Positions 1 through 11,129 are shown, counted from the stretch's first letter. The stretch: 58,692 nt of DNA from Myxococcales bacterium (GCA_019637115.1 JAHBWH010000030.1:1-58692); one strand, 5' to 3'. Notes: generated from the letters alone by a model not told the origin. Numbers and translations are program-made.

Positions 1-1163
<1,163 letters not shown>

Positions 1164-1214
1164 CCGCGCGCCGTGCCACGGGGCGCGATTGGACGCAACG
1201 CGACCGCCCGGTCG

Positions 1215-1487
1215 TCAATGCCCGAGGCGGTCGCACGCCGCGGTCAACCCTTCGTAACAAGCGGTCTCGAGGGCCGGCGTGTCCATCGCATCCAGCTCCG
1301 CCTCGGAGACGCTCGGCAGCAAGACCTCGTCCGCTTCGGCCGCCGGCTCTTCGACGACCGGCGCGGGCGCGGGCGCCTCGGCTGGTGGCGCGGGCTCGGC
1401 CGACGGCGTCGGCGCCGCCGCGTCCCCGCACCCGAGGAGCAACAGGAGCGGAGCGAGCCAGACACGTGATGTGACGCGAGCACCCAT
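1215..1487 (-). CDS. small lipoprotein with Pro/Ala/Glu linker and Cys-rich C-terminus
   Basis: A 90-residue protein. Its signal peptide ends in LLLLLGCGDAA, a clear lipobox with Cys at about residue 20, so it should be membrane-anchored by lipid. A Pro/Ala/Glu-rich spacer of about 40 residues follows. The C-terminus reads ACYEGLTAACDRLGH, which resembles a single Sel1-like helix-turn (AC..G...AC..LG). Function is unknown. It lies directly upstream of the helicase gene on the same strand, but the products have no obvious common job. The family is not recognised; the lipoprotein call is what the sequence shows. Confidence 0.75.
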   Translation of the reverse strand: MGARVTSRVWLAPLLLLLGCGDAAAPTPSAEPAPPAEAPAPAPVVEEPAAEADEVLLPSVSEAELDAMDTPALETACYEGLTAACDRLGH

Positions 1488-1584
1488 CCGCACATCGTCC
1501 CCGAAGCCACGCGAGCCGTCCAGGGCACGAGTCGGCGCGTCGGCTCGCTCGACGTGAGTCCGTTCCATTCCGGGCGCAGAGCAT

Positions 1585-1640
1585 GGGCAGGGGCATGGGC
1601 ACGGGCAGGGGCACGGGGCACGGGGCACGGGCACGGGCAT
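1585..1640 (+). repeat. (GGGCAN)n hexamer array in the leader of the S9 peptidase
   Basis: Nine consecutive units GGGCAG, GGGCAT or GGGCAC, two of them with an extra G. They end 54 bases before the ATG at 1695, with the G-rich strand as the coding strand. Runs of GGG separated by three bases are classical G-quadruplex-forming sequence. Closely related arrays lie at 13642-13674 and 14092-14124. Confidence 0.85.
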
Positions 1641-1694
1641 GGCGTGCACCATGCGCCGGGACACGCTCCGCCCGATGCGGTAGACCCCCGCGCC

Positions 1695-3917
1695 ATGCGC
1701 TTCACCTCGGTCACCGCGCTCCTGCTCGCGCTCGCTTGTGGCGGCTCCACGCCCTCCCCCACGCTCCCGAGCGGCCCCGCCCTCGACTTCGCCTTCCTCG
1801 ACCTCTGGTCGGCCACCAGCGGGTTCCGACTCGGCCACCCGAGCGCGATCACGATCACGCCCGCGGGCGACGAGGTGCTCTTCCTCCGCAGCGGCCCGCG
1901 CGACGCGAAGCGGGCGCTCTTCGTGCTCGACGTCGGCACGGGCGAAGAGCGCGTCTTGCTCGACGCCGACCGCCTGCTCGGCGGCGCAGCCGAGACGCTC
2001 TCGGCCGAAGAGCGCGCGCTCCGCGAGCGCCTCCGCCTGAGCGCCCGCGGGATCACGAGCTACGAGCCGAGCGGTGACGGTCACCTCGTGCTCGTGCCGC
2101 TCTCGGGGCGACTCTTCGTGCTCGACCGCCGCACCGACACCGTCCGCGAGCTCCCGAGCGAGGGCGGCTACGCGAACGACGCGCGCCTCTCCCCCGACGG
2201 CACGAAGGTCGCCTGCGTTCGCGAGGGGGATCTCTGGGTCATCGACCTCGCGACCAACACGCAGACGCGGCTGACCACCCGCGCGCACGAGGAGATCACG
2301 AACGGCCTCGCCGAGTTCGTCGCGCAAGAAGAGATGGGGCGCTATCGCGGCTATTGGTGGTCGCCCGGCTCCGACGCGATCGTCTACCAGGAGACCGACG
2401 CGAGCGGCGTCGAGCTGCTCTACGCCTCGAACCCGATCGATCCGGCCGAGGCCCCGCACGCGGCGCGCTACCCTCGGGCGGGCCGCGCGAACGCGCTCGT
2501 GCGCCTCGGCGTGATCCCGATCCAGGGCGGAGAGACCGGTGGTGAGACCGGCTCCGAGACCCGCTGGGTCGAGTGGGACCGCGCGCGCTTCCCCTATCTG
2601 GCGAGCGTGACGTGGCCGTCGAGCGCGCCCCTCACCCTGCTGGTCCAAGACCGCCGGCAGCAGGTCGCGCAGCTCCTCGCGGTCGACATCGCGACGGGCC
2701 AGACCTCGCTGCTCCACGAAGAGCGCGACGACGCCTGGCTGAACCTCGACACCTCGGTGCCCGTCTGGCTCGAAGACGGGAGCGCGTTCCTCTGGAGCAC
2801 GGAGCGCAGCGGCCATTGGCAGCTCGAGCTTCGCTTCGCGGACGGCAGCCCGCCGCGCGCGCTCACGAGCGACGCGCTCGGCTACCGGGAGCTGCTCCAC
2901 GTCGACGAGGCGGCGGGTGAGATCTGGGTGCTCGCGTCGGGCGACCCGACCGAGACGCACGTCGTGCGCGTGCCCCTCGCCGGAGGGGCGCCCACGCCCG
3001 TGACGACGACGCCTGGGCAGCACCAGGCGACCTTCGAGCCGGGCACGGCGACGTGGGTGCTCGGCTCGCACACGCTCGACGACGGACCGCGCTGGGAGGT
3101 GAGGCGCGGCGACGTGCGCGTCGCGCTCCCTTCGCGGGCGGCGGCGCCGCCCTTCGTCCCGAGGGTCGAGCACGTCGTCGTCGGCGAGCGCGACCATCGC
3201 GCGATGGTCATCCGCCCTCGCGACTTCGACCCGCGCCGCCGCTACCCGGTGCTGCTCAGCGTCTACGCCGGCCCCGGCTACGTGAAGGCGCGCAAGGGGC
3301 GCTTCCTGCAGCTCCGCGAGCAATGGCAGGCCGATCAGGGCTTCATCGTCGTCAGCGTCGACGGCCGCGGCACGCCGCACCGGGGGCGCGCGTGGGAGCG
3401 CGCCGTGCGCGGCAACCTCATCGACGTCCCGCTCGAGGACCAGGTCGCGGGCCTCCGCGCGCTCGGCGCGCGCTTCCCCGAGCTCGACCTCGCGCGCGTC
3501 GGCGTCTACGGCTGGAGCTTCGGGGGCTATTTCTCGGCGATGGCCGTGATGCGCCGCCCCGACGTCTTCCACGCCGCGGTCTCGGGCGCGCCCGTCGCCG
3601 ACTGGCGCGACTACGACACGCACTACACCGAGCGCTTCATGGGTCTACCGGAGGCGAACATCTCCGGCTACGACGCCTCCTCGGTGCTCACCTACGCGCC
3701 GCAGCTCACGCGGCCGCTGCTGCTCATCCACGGCACGAGCGACGACAACGTCTACTTCACGCACGCGCTGAAGATGCACGACGCGCTCCTGCGAGCCCGA
3801 CGCCCCCACGACTTCATCGTCCTCGCCGGCTCGACGCACATGGTCGCCGACGCCGAGGTCGCCCGCGCCCTCGAGGCTCGCATCCTCGGCTTCCTCCAGA
3901 CCTCGCTCTCCCGCTGA
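1695..3917 (+). CDS. S9 family peptidase, dipeptidyl-peptidase-IV-like
   Basis: A 740-residue exported serine peptidase that probably removes N-terminal dipeptides or trims oligopeptides outside the cytoplasm. The N-terminus MRFTSVTALLLALACGG is a lipoprotein-type signal (lipobox LALAC). Residues of roughly 30-500 form the DPPIV_N beta-propeller (SPDGTKVACVREGDLWVID, AEFVAQEEMGRYRGYWWSPG). The C-terminal alpha/beta-hydrolase domain has the nucleophile elbow GWSFGGYF (Ser608), HGTSDDNVYF (Asp683 or Asp684) and GSTHMV (His715). All catalytic elements are present and the length is normal for the family. The ATG at 1695 was chosen over upstream in-frame starts because it begins the signal peptide exactly. 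An upstream extension would be translated through the GGGCAN array. Confidence 0.95.
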   Translation: MRFTSVTALLLALACGGSTPSPTLPSGPALDFAFLDLWSATSGFRLGHPSAITITPAGDEVLFLRSGPRDAKRALFVLDVGTGEERVLLDADRLLGGAAETLSAEERALRERLRLSARGITSYEPSGDGHLVLVPLSGRLFVLDRRTDTVRELPSEGGYANDARLSPDGTKVACVREGDLWVIDLATNTQTRLTTRAHEEITNGLAEFVAQEEMGRYRGYWWSPGSDAIVYQETDASGVELLYASNPIDPAEAPHAARYPRAGRANALVRLGVIPIQGGETGGETGSETRWVEWDRARFPYLASVTWPSSAPLTLLVQDRRQQVAQLLAVDIATGQTSLLHEERDDAWLNLDTSVPVWLEDGSAFLWSTERSGHWQLELRFADGSPPRALTSDALGYRELLHVDEAAGEIWVLASGDPTETHVVRVPLAGGAPTPVTTTPGQHQATFEPGTATWVLGSHTLDDGPRWEVRRGDVRVALPSRAAAPPFVPRVEHVVVGERDHRAMVIRPRDFDPRRRYPVLLSVYAGPGYVKARKGRFLQLREQWQADQGFIVVSVDGRGTPHRGRAWERAVRGNLIDVPLEDQVAGLRALGARFPELDLARVGVYGWSFGGYFSAMAVMRRPDVFHAAVSGAPVADWRDYDTHYTERFMGLPEANISGYDASSVLTYAPQLTRPLLLIHGTSDDNVYFTHALKMHDALLRARRPHDFIVLAGSTHMVADAEVARALEARILGFLQTSLSR

Positions 3918-4088
3918 CCCCTGCTCCTCGCGCGAGTCGTGGTTCCAACGTTCGCGGTCGGGACCGGCGACGGGCAATCATCTCGAAGTTGGCCGCGTCT
4001 CGACTCGGCGAACGCTCACCCGAGGTCAGCGACCTCTTCGAGACCCGCGAGGTACCGGATGCTTGGTACCCTGCGCGCGGAGGTCGCG

Positions 4089-5912
4089 GTGGACGATCAT
4101 TCGCACGATGAGCCCGAGAACGCGGAGCGTGAAGCCGCCATCGCCGAGCAGGCGCTCGCGGAGGGTGATCCGCAGCACGCCCTTCATCACCTCACCAACG
4201 CGCTCTTTGGCACCGTGGGCGAGGAGACCCACTTCGCCCTGGCGCGTCGCGTGCTAGCCGCGTCCTCGCTCAACGCGCTCTTCGAGCCGAACGAAGACAC
4301 GGATCGTCGCCTCACCGCCAAGGCGGTCATGCTGCACGTCGCAGGCCATGACGCCGACGCCGTCGAGCTGCTCGCGGACGTCGCCGCCTTCCGCGTCGAC
4401 CTACCATTCGAGCGATGGCTCGCGCCGTGGGTCAGGACCGCGAGCGCGCTCGACCCTTCGGCGCTGCTCTCGTACCTGATGACGCCTGCGCGCTCGACGG
4501 TCGGCCGAGTCCGACTCCGCCCGAGCGAGATCGCGCACGCCGCGGCAGTCTCCGAGGTCGCGGACGCCCTGCTCGCACGCCCCGAGCAGAGCGCCGAAGC
4601 GTGCGCGTGCGCGTCGGGTGTCTACCGTCGCGCGGGCCGAACGACGGACGCTATCGCGGCGGCGGAGCGCAGCCTCGCGTTCGGGGAGTCGTACATGGGG
4701 CTGACGATGCTCGCGCTCGGCAAGCGCGTCGCAGGCGACTTCGACGGCGCGCACGCCGCGTTCGAGCGCGCGAAACGGATCGCGCCTGGTTCCGCGCTCA
4801 CCATCGACGCCGACCTCGGGCGGATCGCGTGGGAGGCCGGTGATCTCGTCGGCGCGCGACAACGCTTCGAGCACGTCCTCGCTTCCGGAACGAACGACAC
4901 GCAGCTCGAGGTCGCGTCGCAGTGGCTACGTCACGCGACCGCCGCCAATGTCACCTCGTCGTGGAGCGCCCCACACGACCCCTCGCGCCTCGTGAAGAGC
5001 TGGGCGACAGGAACGATGCGGATCGTCGATCGGGCCGGGGCAGACCACGAGACCCGGCTCGGCCGCCCGCTCCACCCGGACGACACCGTGCTCATCCCGA
5101 CGCCGACGGTCGGGTGGTTGCCAGACCCGACCGACGCGACGGTCAACGTCATGCGGGACTTCGCCGACGAGGAGGAGTCGGTCGTACGCATCAGTGTCTC
5201 CCACCTCGAGGCGCCCTCGGTGCGCTTGGCCTTCGCGTGGACGCTCGGCCACGACGATCCCGCGAGGATCCCCTACGAGGCGGGCAAGATCCCAAACAAT
5301 CCCGATCCGCGAGAGCCCTGGGATCACGTGCCCTTCGTGCTCTGGCGCTACGAGGGTGTCACCCCGGTCCGCGCGCTTCCCCCTCCTCCCCCCGACGTCG
5401 ACGCAGCCGTGAGCGCGCTGGCGTCGCGTCCCTATCACCTCCCACGTTGGTGGGAGCTCGCGCGTCCGGTCGGAGAGAGCCTCGGCCCGACACGCGGCCG
5501 CGAGCTCGCGGCCGCGATGGTCCACTCACGCGCGCCGCGGCCCGTTGGCGTAGCGCCGTGGACTTGGCTGCAGCGGCGACAGGTGGCCGCGGCGCTGCTC
5601 ATCGCGCACGTCGATACGTCCGCGGCGGGCGAAGGCTGGTCGACCCTCGAAGCAATCCTCTGCGGCCCGCACGATTGGTGCGTAGACGCCGCGATCCTGG
5701 CAGCGGTCGAGCTCGCCCTCGACCGCCCGTTGCTCGAGCCGCTCGTCCGATTGACCCTCGAAGCCTTGCTCGATTTCGCGCCCAGCGAAGGGCACGTCTG
5801 CTGGATGGACACCTTCGCGACCGCCTACCCCCGCCTGCCGCGGACGCCGAGACATCTCCGCGACCGATGTGACGCCCATTGGCGGCAGCGATACGCTGAC
5901 GACGACGGCTGA
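4089..5912 (+). CDS. TPR-containing protein of unknown function
   Basis: About 607 residues. The first third carries tetratricopeptide-like helical pairs (AEQALAEGDPQHALHHLTNAL, GDFDGAHAAFERAKRIAPGS, GDLVGARQRFEHVLASG), typical of a protein-interaction scaffold. The second half is rich in Trp and Pro and matches no family I can name. There is no signal peptide or membrane segment, so it is probably cytoplasmic. The GTG at 4089 has a GGAGG Shine-Dalgarno at 4079-4083. An in-frame ATG at 4059 would add 10 residues and is a real alternative. It is convergent with the phosphoesterase gene, leaving 80 bases between the stops. Confidence 0.8.
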   Translation: MDDHSHDEPENAEREAAIAEQALAEGDPQHALHHLTNALFGTVGEETHFALARRVLAASSLNALFEPNEDTDRRLTAKAVMLHVAGHDADAVELLADVAAFRVDLPFERWLAPWVRTASALDPSALLSYLMTPARSTVGRVRLRPSEIAHAAAVSEVADALLARPEQSAEACACASGVYRRAGRTTDAIAAAERSLAFGESYMGLTMLALGKRVAGDFDGAHAAFERAKRIAPGSALTIDADLGRIAWEAGDLVGARQRFEHVLASGTNDTQLEVASQWLRHATAANVTSSWSAPHDPSRLVKSWATGTMRIVDRAGADHETRLGRPLHPDDTVLIPTPTVGWLPDPTDATVNVMRDFADEEESVVRISVSHLEAPSVRLAFAWTLGHDDPARIPYEAGKIPNNPDPREPWDHVPFVLWRYEGVTPVRALPPPPPDVDAAVSALASRPYHLPRWWELARPVGESLGPTRGRELAAAMVHSRAPRPVGVAPWTWLQRRQVAAALLIAHVDTSAAGEGWSTLEAILCGPHDWCVDAAILAAVELALDRPLLEPLVRLTLEALLDFAPSEGHVCWMDTFATAYPRLPRTPRHLRDRCDAHWRQRYADDDG

Positions 5913-5992
5913 GGCCCTCGAGGCAGCGTCCTCGCGGGAGGAGCCGGAGGACGAGCCAGAGGGAGGCAGAGCTCAGTTGGGCAGAACCGAGG

Positions 5993-8020
5993 TCAGTCGG
6001 GCCAGATCGGGTGCATCGGCGCGGTGCCCGCGGGCTCCGTCAGCACGGTCTCCGACGCCAGCGCGTCGGCGAGGTCGGCCTCGGCCCACTTCGCCGCCAC
6101 GCCCGCCGGGATGACGAAGGGCAAGAGCAGGTTGCGGTCGGACGCGAGCCCGCGCCCGTAGTCGCCCGTCTCGCGCGTCGCCGCGACCCAGGCGCGGGAG
6201 ACGAAGCGCGCGCGCTCCGTCATGCTCCCCGGCGCGACGCGGGGGTCGAGCGCCGTGAGGTAGAGCGCGCCGAGCCCCTCGCCCACGTCGACGATCTCGA
6301 CGAAGCGCCCCTGGTGCGGGAAGTCGATCACGCCCGACGTGGTGATCTCCCAATAGCCCGACCCGGGCGCGCCGGCGCACCGGCCCTGGGTCGCTTCGCG
6401 CGCGCTCCCATCGCCGCAGATCGCGCGCACCTGGTGCCGGTGGTTGTGCCCCGCGAGGTGCGCGATGACCACGCCGCTCTCCGCGAGCAACGTGCGGAAC
6501 GCCGTCGTGGTGACCGGCTCGTTCGGCGTCGGCACCCAGCGCTCCCAGATGTCGACGAGGACCGGGCTCGACTCGATGAAGCTCCGGAACATCGCGAGCG
6601 CGGGCTCGACGACCAGGTCTTCGGAGGCCTGGTGGCTCACGACGAGGAGCGCGACCTCGTCCTCGGCCGCGCGCGCCAGCTCCGCCTCGATGAACGCGAT
6701 CTGGTCGTAGCGGGGATCGCCGTGGCAAGGCTCTCCGCCGACCATGCACCCGACGAAGGGTCGAGCGAGGATGCCCTCGGCGCCGCCCTCGACGGGTCCG
6801 AGCGCGAGCGCGAGCACGCGGAGCGCCGGGCCCGCGTCGACCGTGTACCAGCCGCCCGCGGGCGACGTCGGATCCTGATCGCGGATCGCCTCGCAGCGCG
6901 TGATGTCCTCGGCGCTCGGACCGCTCGGGCCGACGAACGCGGCCATGTACGTGCAGACGTCGAGGAACTCGCGCGAGGCGTCGGCGACCACCTCGGTCTC
7001 CGGGAGCCGCGCCAGCGCCGAGCGGCGGTAGGGCAAGAGGTCCAGGTCGAAGGCGTCCGGATCGACGGTGAAGATCGCGCGCTGCTCGGGCGGCAGCCAA
7101 CCGCGATGAAGCGTCCCCGTGCCCACGCCGGGCAAGGTCAGCCCGACCAGGCTGAGCAGCGGCGCGAGCGCTTCGAGCGCTTCATCGTCCCCGTTGACGT
7201 CCACGATGAGGCCGGGCGGGAAGTTGCCGTTGACGAGGATGTCGTGGTTGCCCGCGACGTTCAGCCACGGCACCCCCGAGGGGACGCCTGCCATCACGAT
7301 CGGGTCGTAGGGATCGTTGTTCGGGCCGGGCACCACGTCGTTGCGCTCGCCGCTGTCCGTGCTCATGACGCCGCCGTTCATGAAGGTCGTGAACCACTCG
7401 AGCTCGTTCTGCTGCGCGTTCTCGATGGCGTCGCCGACGACGTAGACGTAGTCGAGCGGGCGCCGCTCGTGGAAGGCCCGGACGTTGCGCATCAGCGCGT
7501 CGCCGAGGTGCGGCGCCATCTCCGCCCATGGGCGATACGCCGGCAGCCCGCCCGCGTTGTTCTTGGGCATCAGCGCCGGCGAGTCCTGGTCGACGTATTG
7601 CGGGTCGCCGAAGACGAAGGCGTAGTGCACGGAGCGCGCGGCCTCTGGCAGCGCGCCCGGCGTCCAGCTCACGCTGGCTCCGAGCGGGAGCTGGTCGCGC
7701 AGGGTGTGCGGCTCGCCGGGCTGCGGATGAAGGCGTCCGAACTCGTTCGGGGGCACGCGCGACATGCCGCGCTCGACGTAGAGGTGGTAGCCGTAGCGCG
7801 GCTGGTAGGTTTCGCGCAGCGTCGTCACGACGAGCGTGGGCTCGCCCGCGTAGTCCTCATCGAAGTCGGGATCGACGGGCAGGGGCTCGACCGGCTCGAC
7901 GTAGGCGTCGACGTCCGCGTCGTCCACGCCCGCGTCGTCGACGCCGGTGTCGGGGGTCATCATGTCGTCGTCACCACAGCCCACGGCGACGAGAAGCGAA
8001 AGAATGATGAGGGTTCGCAC
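5993..8020 (-). CDS. calcineurin-like metallophosphoesterase lipoprotein
   Basis: A 675-residue exported protein. The signal peptide MRTLIILSLLVAVGCGDDD has a lipobox (AVGC) and is followed by an Asp/Val-rich linker typical of myxobacterial lipoproteins. The metallophosphatase metal ligands appear in order: FGDPQ at about residue 135, VVGDAIEN at about 195, NVAGNHDI at about 250, VVSHQ at about 460 and LAGHNHRH at about 520. This is a complete dinuclear-metal phosphodiesterase/phosphomonoesterase core. The substrate cannot be read from sequence; extracellular phosphate esters or nucleotides are possible. Long insertions between the motifs make it larger than simple family members. It stands alone on the minus strand. 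Confidence 0.9.
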   Translation of the reverse strand: MRTLIILSLLVAVGCGDDDMMTPDTGVDDAGVDDADVDAYVEPVEPLPVDPDFDEDYAGEPTLVVTTLRETYQPRYGYHLYVERGMSRVPPNEFGRLHPQPGEPHTLRDQLPLGASVSWTPGALPEAARSVHYAFVFGDPQYVDQDSPALMPKNNAGGLPAYRPWAEMAPHLGDALMRNVRAFHERRPLDYVYVVGDAIENAQQNELEWFTTFMNGGVMSTDSGERNDVVPGPNNDPYDPIVMAGVPSGVPWLNVAGNHDILVNGNFPPGLIVDVNGDDEALEALAPLLSLVGLTLPGVGTGTLHRGWLPPEQRAIFTVDPDAFDLDLLPYRRSALARLPETEVVADASREFLDVCTYMAAFVGPSGPSAEDITRCEAIRDQDPTSPAGGWYTVDAGPALRVLALALGPVEGGAEGILARPFVGCMVGGEPCHGDPRYDQIAFIEAELARAAEDEVALLVVSHQASEDLVVEPALAMFRSFIESSPVLVDIWERWVPTPNEPVTTTAFRTLLAESGVVIAHLAGHNHRHQVRAICGDGSAREATQGRCAGAPGSGYWEITTSGVIDFPHQGRFVEIVDVGEGLGALYLTALDPRVAPGSMTERARFVSRAWVAATRETGDYGRGLASDRNLLLPFVIPAGVAAKWAEADLADALASETVLTEPAGTAPMHPIWPD

Positions 8021-8102
8021 GGACCCAGGCTGTCACCAAAACGACACCATTGAGAAACAAAATTCGATCAACCGTCACCGAGCGTCACGAGCGCATGGCT
8101 GC

Positions 8103-8741
8103 TCAGTTGCTCGCGAGGTCGATCTCTCGGACGCGCGCGGCTCCCCGGAAGACCACGAAGAGCCGGGGCCGCGCCTCCCCCACCGCGCGCTCGAGGCGCA
8201 GCTCGAGCTCGCCGCCCCCTGCCGACCAGTAGTGGCGCGCCTGGCCGTCGCGGAGGAAGCAGGGCGCGTCCTCCGCGCGCTCGAGCGCCGCCACGCAGGC
8301 GGCGTCCGCGCCACGGAATCGACCCGCGTGCTCTCGGCCGAACGCTGCGCGGAGGCCGCGGAGCGCCGAGACGTAGGCGCCGCCCCAGCCGTGATCTTCC
8401 GCGAGCTCGGCCCGGACTTCACACACTCGCCCCTCGCAGAACCGCAGCATCACCTGCGCGGGGAACCCAGGGTCGCGCGCCGCGCCGCTGCAGCGGGCCA
8501 GCGGCTCGCCGCCCCGCACGTCCTCCCACCGATGCCCCGCGGTGCGGCATGCGCGGCGCGCGCGAGCCACCGGCCACGCGAAGTGAAACCCGGCGAGCTC
8601 CGTCGGCGCCTGCAGCTCGCTCCCCGCGGGCGGCGCGCTGCCCTCGGGTCGTAGGTGGGGCGTCCCGTCACGCTGCGCCGCAGCGCCGACCGTGACGCCG
8701 AACGCCAAGGTGAGCCCCCAGATCCGACACGCCCACGACAT
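8103..8741 (-). CDS. secreted Cys-containing protein, unknown family
   Basis: A 212-residue protein with a plausible Sec signal peptide (MSWACRIWGLTLAFGVTVGAAAQ). The mature part contains at least seven Cys (CRTAGHRWEDV, ARCSGAARD, RFCEGRVCEVRAEL, AACVAALE, APCFLRDGQ), probably as disulfides in the periplasm or outside. No enzymatic motif is visible. The ATG at 8741 was chosen because it starts the signal peptide and has GGAGGGG directly upstream; in-frame starts further upstream (to 8915) lack both. It diverges from the protease gene at 9054. I do not recognise the family. Confidence 0.75.
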   Translation of the reverse strand: MSWACRIWGLTLAFGVTVGAAAQRDGTPHLRPEGSAPPAGSELQAPTELAGFHFAWPVARARRACRTAGHRWEDVRGGEPLARCSGAARDPGFPAQVMLRFCEGRVCEVRAELAEDHGWGGAYVSALRGLRAAFGREHAGRFRGADAACVAALERAEDAPCFLRDGQARHYWSAGGGELELRLERAVGEARPRLFVVFRGAARVREIDLASN

Positions 8742-9053
8742 CCCCTCCACGGTGTCCCAATCGAGACCGTTGCGCACGAAATCGGCAACCCCGGTCGCCC
8801 CTCGACAGCCGCTGGCGCGACTGGGCGGTGCGCGCTCGACCGAATCGCCCTGTCCCAAACGCGCGCTCGACATCCCGGCTCCGACGAGCTCATCCGTCAC
8901 CCCCCAGCCGGCCACGTTCGAACCGCATTCGCCGGGAAAATCACGCGTTCATGTGAGACAAAGCACGCGGGATTCGCGCGTGATTGCGCCGCCCCTGTAC
9001 GAAAATGTCACAAGCCGGTGGTCCACCCGCGCACGGCGTGCAAGCTTCGCCGC
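8742..9053. other. divergent intergenic region, 312 bp
   Basis: This separates two divergent exported-protein genes and should hold both promoters. The right half (about 8930-9010) is noticeably less GC-rich and contains the inverted repeat listed separately. No gene is visible. Confidence 0.5.
8939..8985. promoter_or_regulatory. inverted repeat AATCACGCG / CGCGTGATT, possible operator
   Basis: Perfect 9-bp arms (8939-8947 and 8977-8985) are separated by 29 bases in the AT-richer part of the intergenic region, 69 bases before the protease start. It could be a regulator site or a chance palindrome; only the repeat itself is observed. Confidence 0.35.
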
Positions 9054-10334
9054 ATGACTCGGATTGGTGTGGTGTGCGCGCTGATCGCCGCCCTCGGCTG
9101 CGGTTCTTCTCATACGGCGATGGACCACGACGGCGGTGACACGCCGGTCGACGCGGGTCCGGCGCCCATCGAGCGCGACGCGGGCCCCGTGGCGACGGAC
9201 GGTGGTGGCCTCGTGTGCGAGGGTGACGAGCGGCGCACCTCGCTCGTCTATTACGGGACGCTCGAGCCCACGGCGATGCCGCTGACGGCTGGTCAGATCC
9301 TGGCGATCGGCTCGCTGAGCGGGTGCACGGGCACCTTCATCAACGACAACTGGGTGCTCACCGCGAAGCATTGCCGCGCCCGCACCGGCGCGCGCTTCTG
9401 TGTCGGCGCCAACCCCGCCAGCCCCAACATCTGCTTCCAGGCCGTCGAGGTCCGCGACCATCCGTCGCAGGACATGACCCTGCTGCGCGTGGACGCCCCC
9501 GCGTCGAGCCGCGCTCCCACGCTCGAGCCGATCCCGATCAACACCGTCATGCTCGACAACACCTGGATCGGCGTGACCGCGGAGGCCGCCGGCTACGGCC
9601 AGCAAGAGAACGGCCGGAGCGGCGAGCGGAAGTTCACCGCGCAGCCGATCGACGGCTTCGAGCGGCCGGAGTTCGTCGTGATCAACGGCGAGGGCACGCG
9701 CGGCGTCTGCTTCGGAGACTCTGGCGGGCCCGTGATGATCCTCGCGGCGGACGGCACGATCCGGGTCGCCGGCGCCCTCTCCTGGGGCGATCCGAGCTGC
9801 GTCGGTCGGGACCGCTACTCGCGGACTGACATCGCGGTCACGTGGATCGAGTCGTTCACCGGCCCGACCGTCGTCGAAGGCGGTCGTTGCGGGACGCTGA
9901 CCGCCGAGGGTCGCTGCGTCGGCAACACCGCGGTCTACTGCCAGGACGACATGCTCGTCTCGGATCGTTGCTCGGGCGCCTGCGGCTGGAGCGGCGCCGA
10001 CGAGGGTTACCGCTGCATCGAGGGCGCCGACCCGTGTGGAGGCCTCGACGCTTCGGGCGCGTGCGAGGGCAACGTGGCGCGCTGGTGCGAGCGCGGCCAG
10101 ATCCGCCAGCGCGACTGCGGGTCGTGCGGCGAGGTCTGCGGCAACGTCCCCGAGGTGGGCGGCGCCTACTGCCGCCCGGACGCCTGCGCGGGCCTCGACT
10201 ACCTCGGCCGCTGCGATGGCGACACGGCGGTCTGGTGCGACGAGAATGGCACCGTCCAGCAGCGCGATTGCGCGCGTCGTGGCCTCCGCTGCGACTTCGT
10301 GAACGACTCGATCGGGTACTTCTGCACGCGCTGA
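9054..10334 (+). CDS. trypsin-like serine protease lipoprotein with Cys-rich C-terminal repeats
   Basis: A 426-residue exported protease. The signal peptide MTRIGVVCALIAALGCGSS has a lipobox (ALGC), followed by an Asp/Gly/Pro linker. The S1 catalytic triad is visible: LTAKHC (His106), SQDMTLLRV (Asp140) and CFGDSGGP (Ser223). The catalytic domain ends near residue 275. After it come three related Cys-rich modules of about 45-50 residues (CGTLTAEGRCVGNTAVYC, CGGLDASGACEGNVARWC, CAGLDYLGRCDGDTAVWC), each followed by further Cys. These are probably disulfide-bonded surface-binding modules of a type common in myxobacterial exoproteins. The ATG at 9054 is the only start that gives a signal peptide. 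Two hairpins follow the stop codon. Confidence 0.93.
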   Translation: MTRIGVVCALIAALGCGSSHTAMDHDGGDTPVDAGPAPIERDAGPVATDGGGLVCEGDERRTSLVYYGTLEPTAMPLTAGQILAIGSLSGCTGTFINDNWVLTAKHCRARTGARFCVGANPASPNICFQAVEVRDHPSQDMTLLRVDAPASSRAPTLEPIPINTVMLDNTWIGVTAEAAGYGQQENGRSGERKFTAQPIDGFERPEFVVINGEGTRGVCFGDSGGPVMILAADGTIRVAGALSWGDPSCVGRDRYSRTDIAVTWIESFTGPTVVEGGRCGTLTAEGRCVGNTAVYCQDDMLVSDRCSGACGWSGADEGYRCIEGADPCGGLDASGACEGNVARWCERGQIRQRDCGSCGEVCGNVPEVGGAYCRPDACAGLDYLGRCDGDTAVWCDENGTVQQRDCARRGLRCDFVNDSIGYFCTR

Positions 10335-10360
10335 GAGCACCTCACGGAAGCTCGCACGAC

Positions 10361-10388
10361 GAAGCCCCGGCGACCTCGCCGGGGCTTC
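10361..10388 (+). terminator. strong hairpin after the protease gene
   Basis: A perfect 12-bp stem (10361-10372 with 10377-10388) with a 4-base loop, 27 bases after the stop codon at 10334. There is no T-run, so it may slow polymerase or protect the mRNA end rather than terminate by itself. Confidence 0.6.
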
Positions 10389-10475
10389 GCTCGTCCGTCG
10401 AACGCGATCGTCGGTCTCGTCTCACGATCGGATCCCGGACTCCGCAGGTGGCCGCTTGGGCTCACACGCTTCGCG

Positions 10476-10509
10476 AAAAAGGCCCCGTCGATTCCGACGG
10501 GGCCTTTTT
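10476..10509. terminator. bidirectional intrinsic terminator
   Basis: A perfect 15-bp stem (10476-10490 with 10495-10509) with a 4-base loop. It begins with AAAAA and ends with TTTTT, so it reads as a rho-independent terminator on both strands. It lies between the convergent protease and RNA-binding protein genes. Confidence 0.9.
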
Positions 10510-10529
10510 CGTGTCTGAGTGCGACGCCT

Positions 10530-11129
<600 letters not shown>

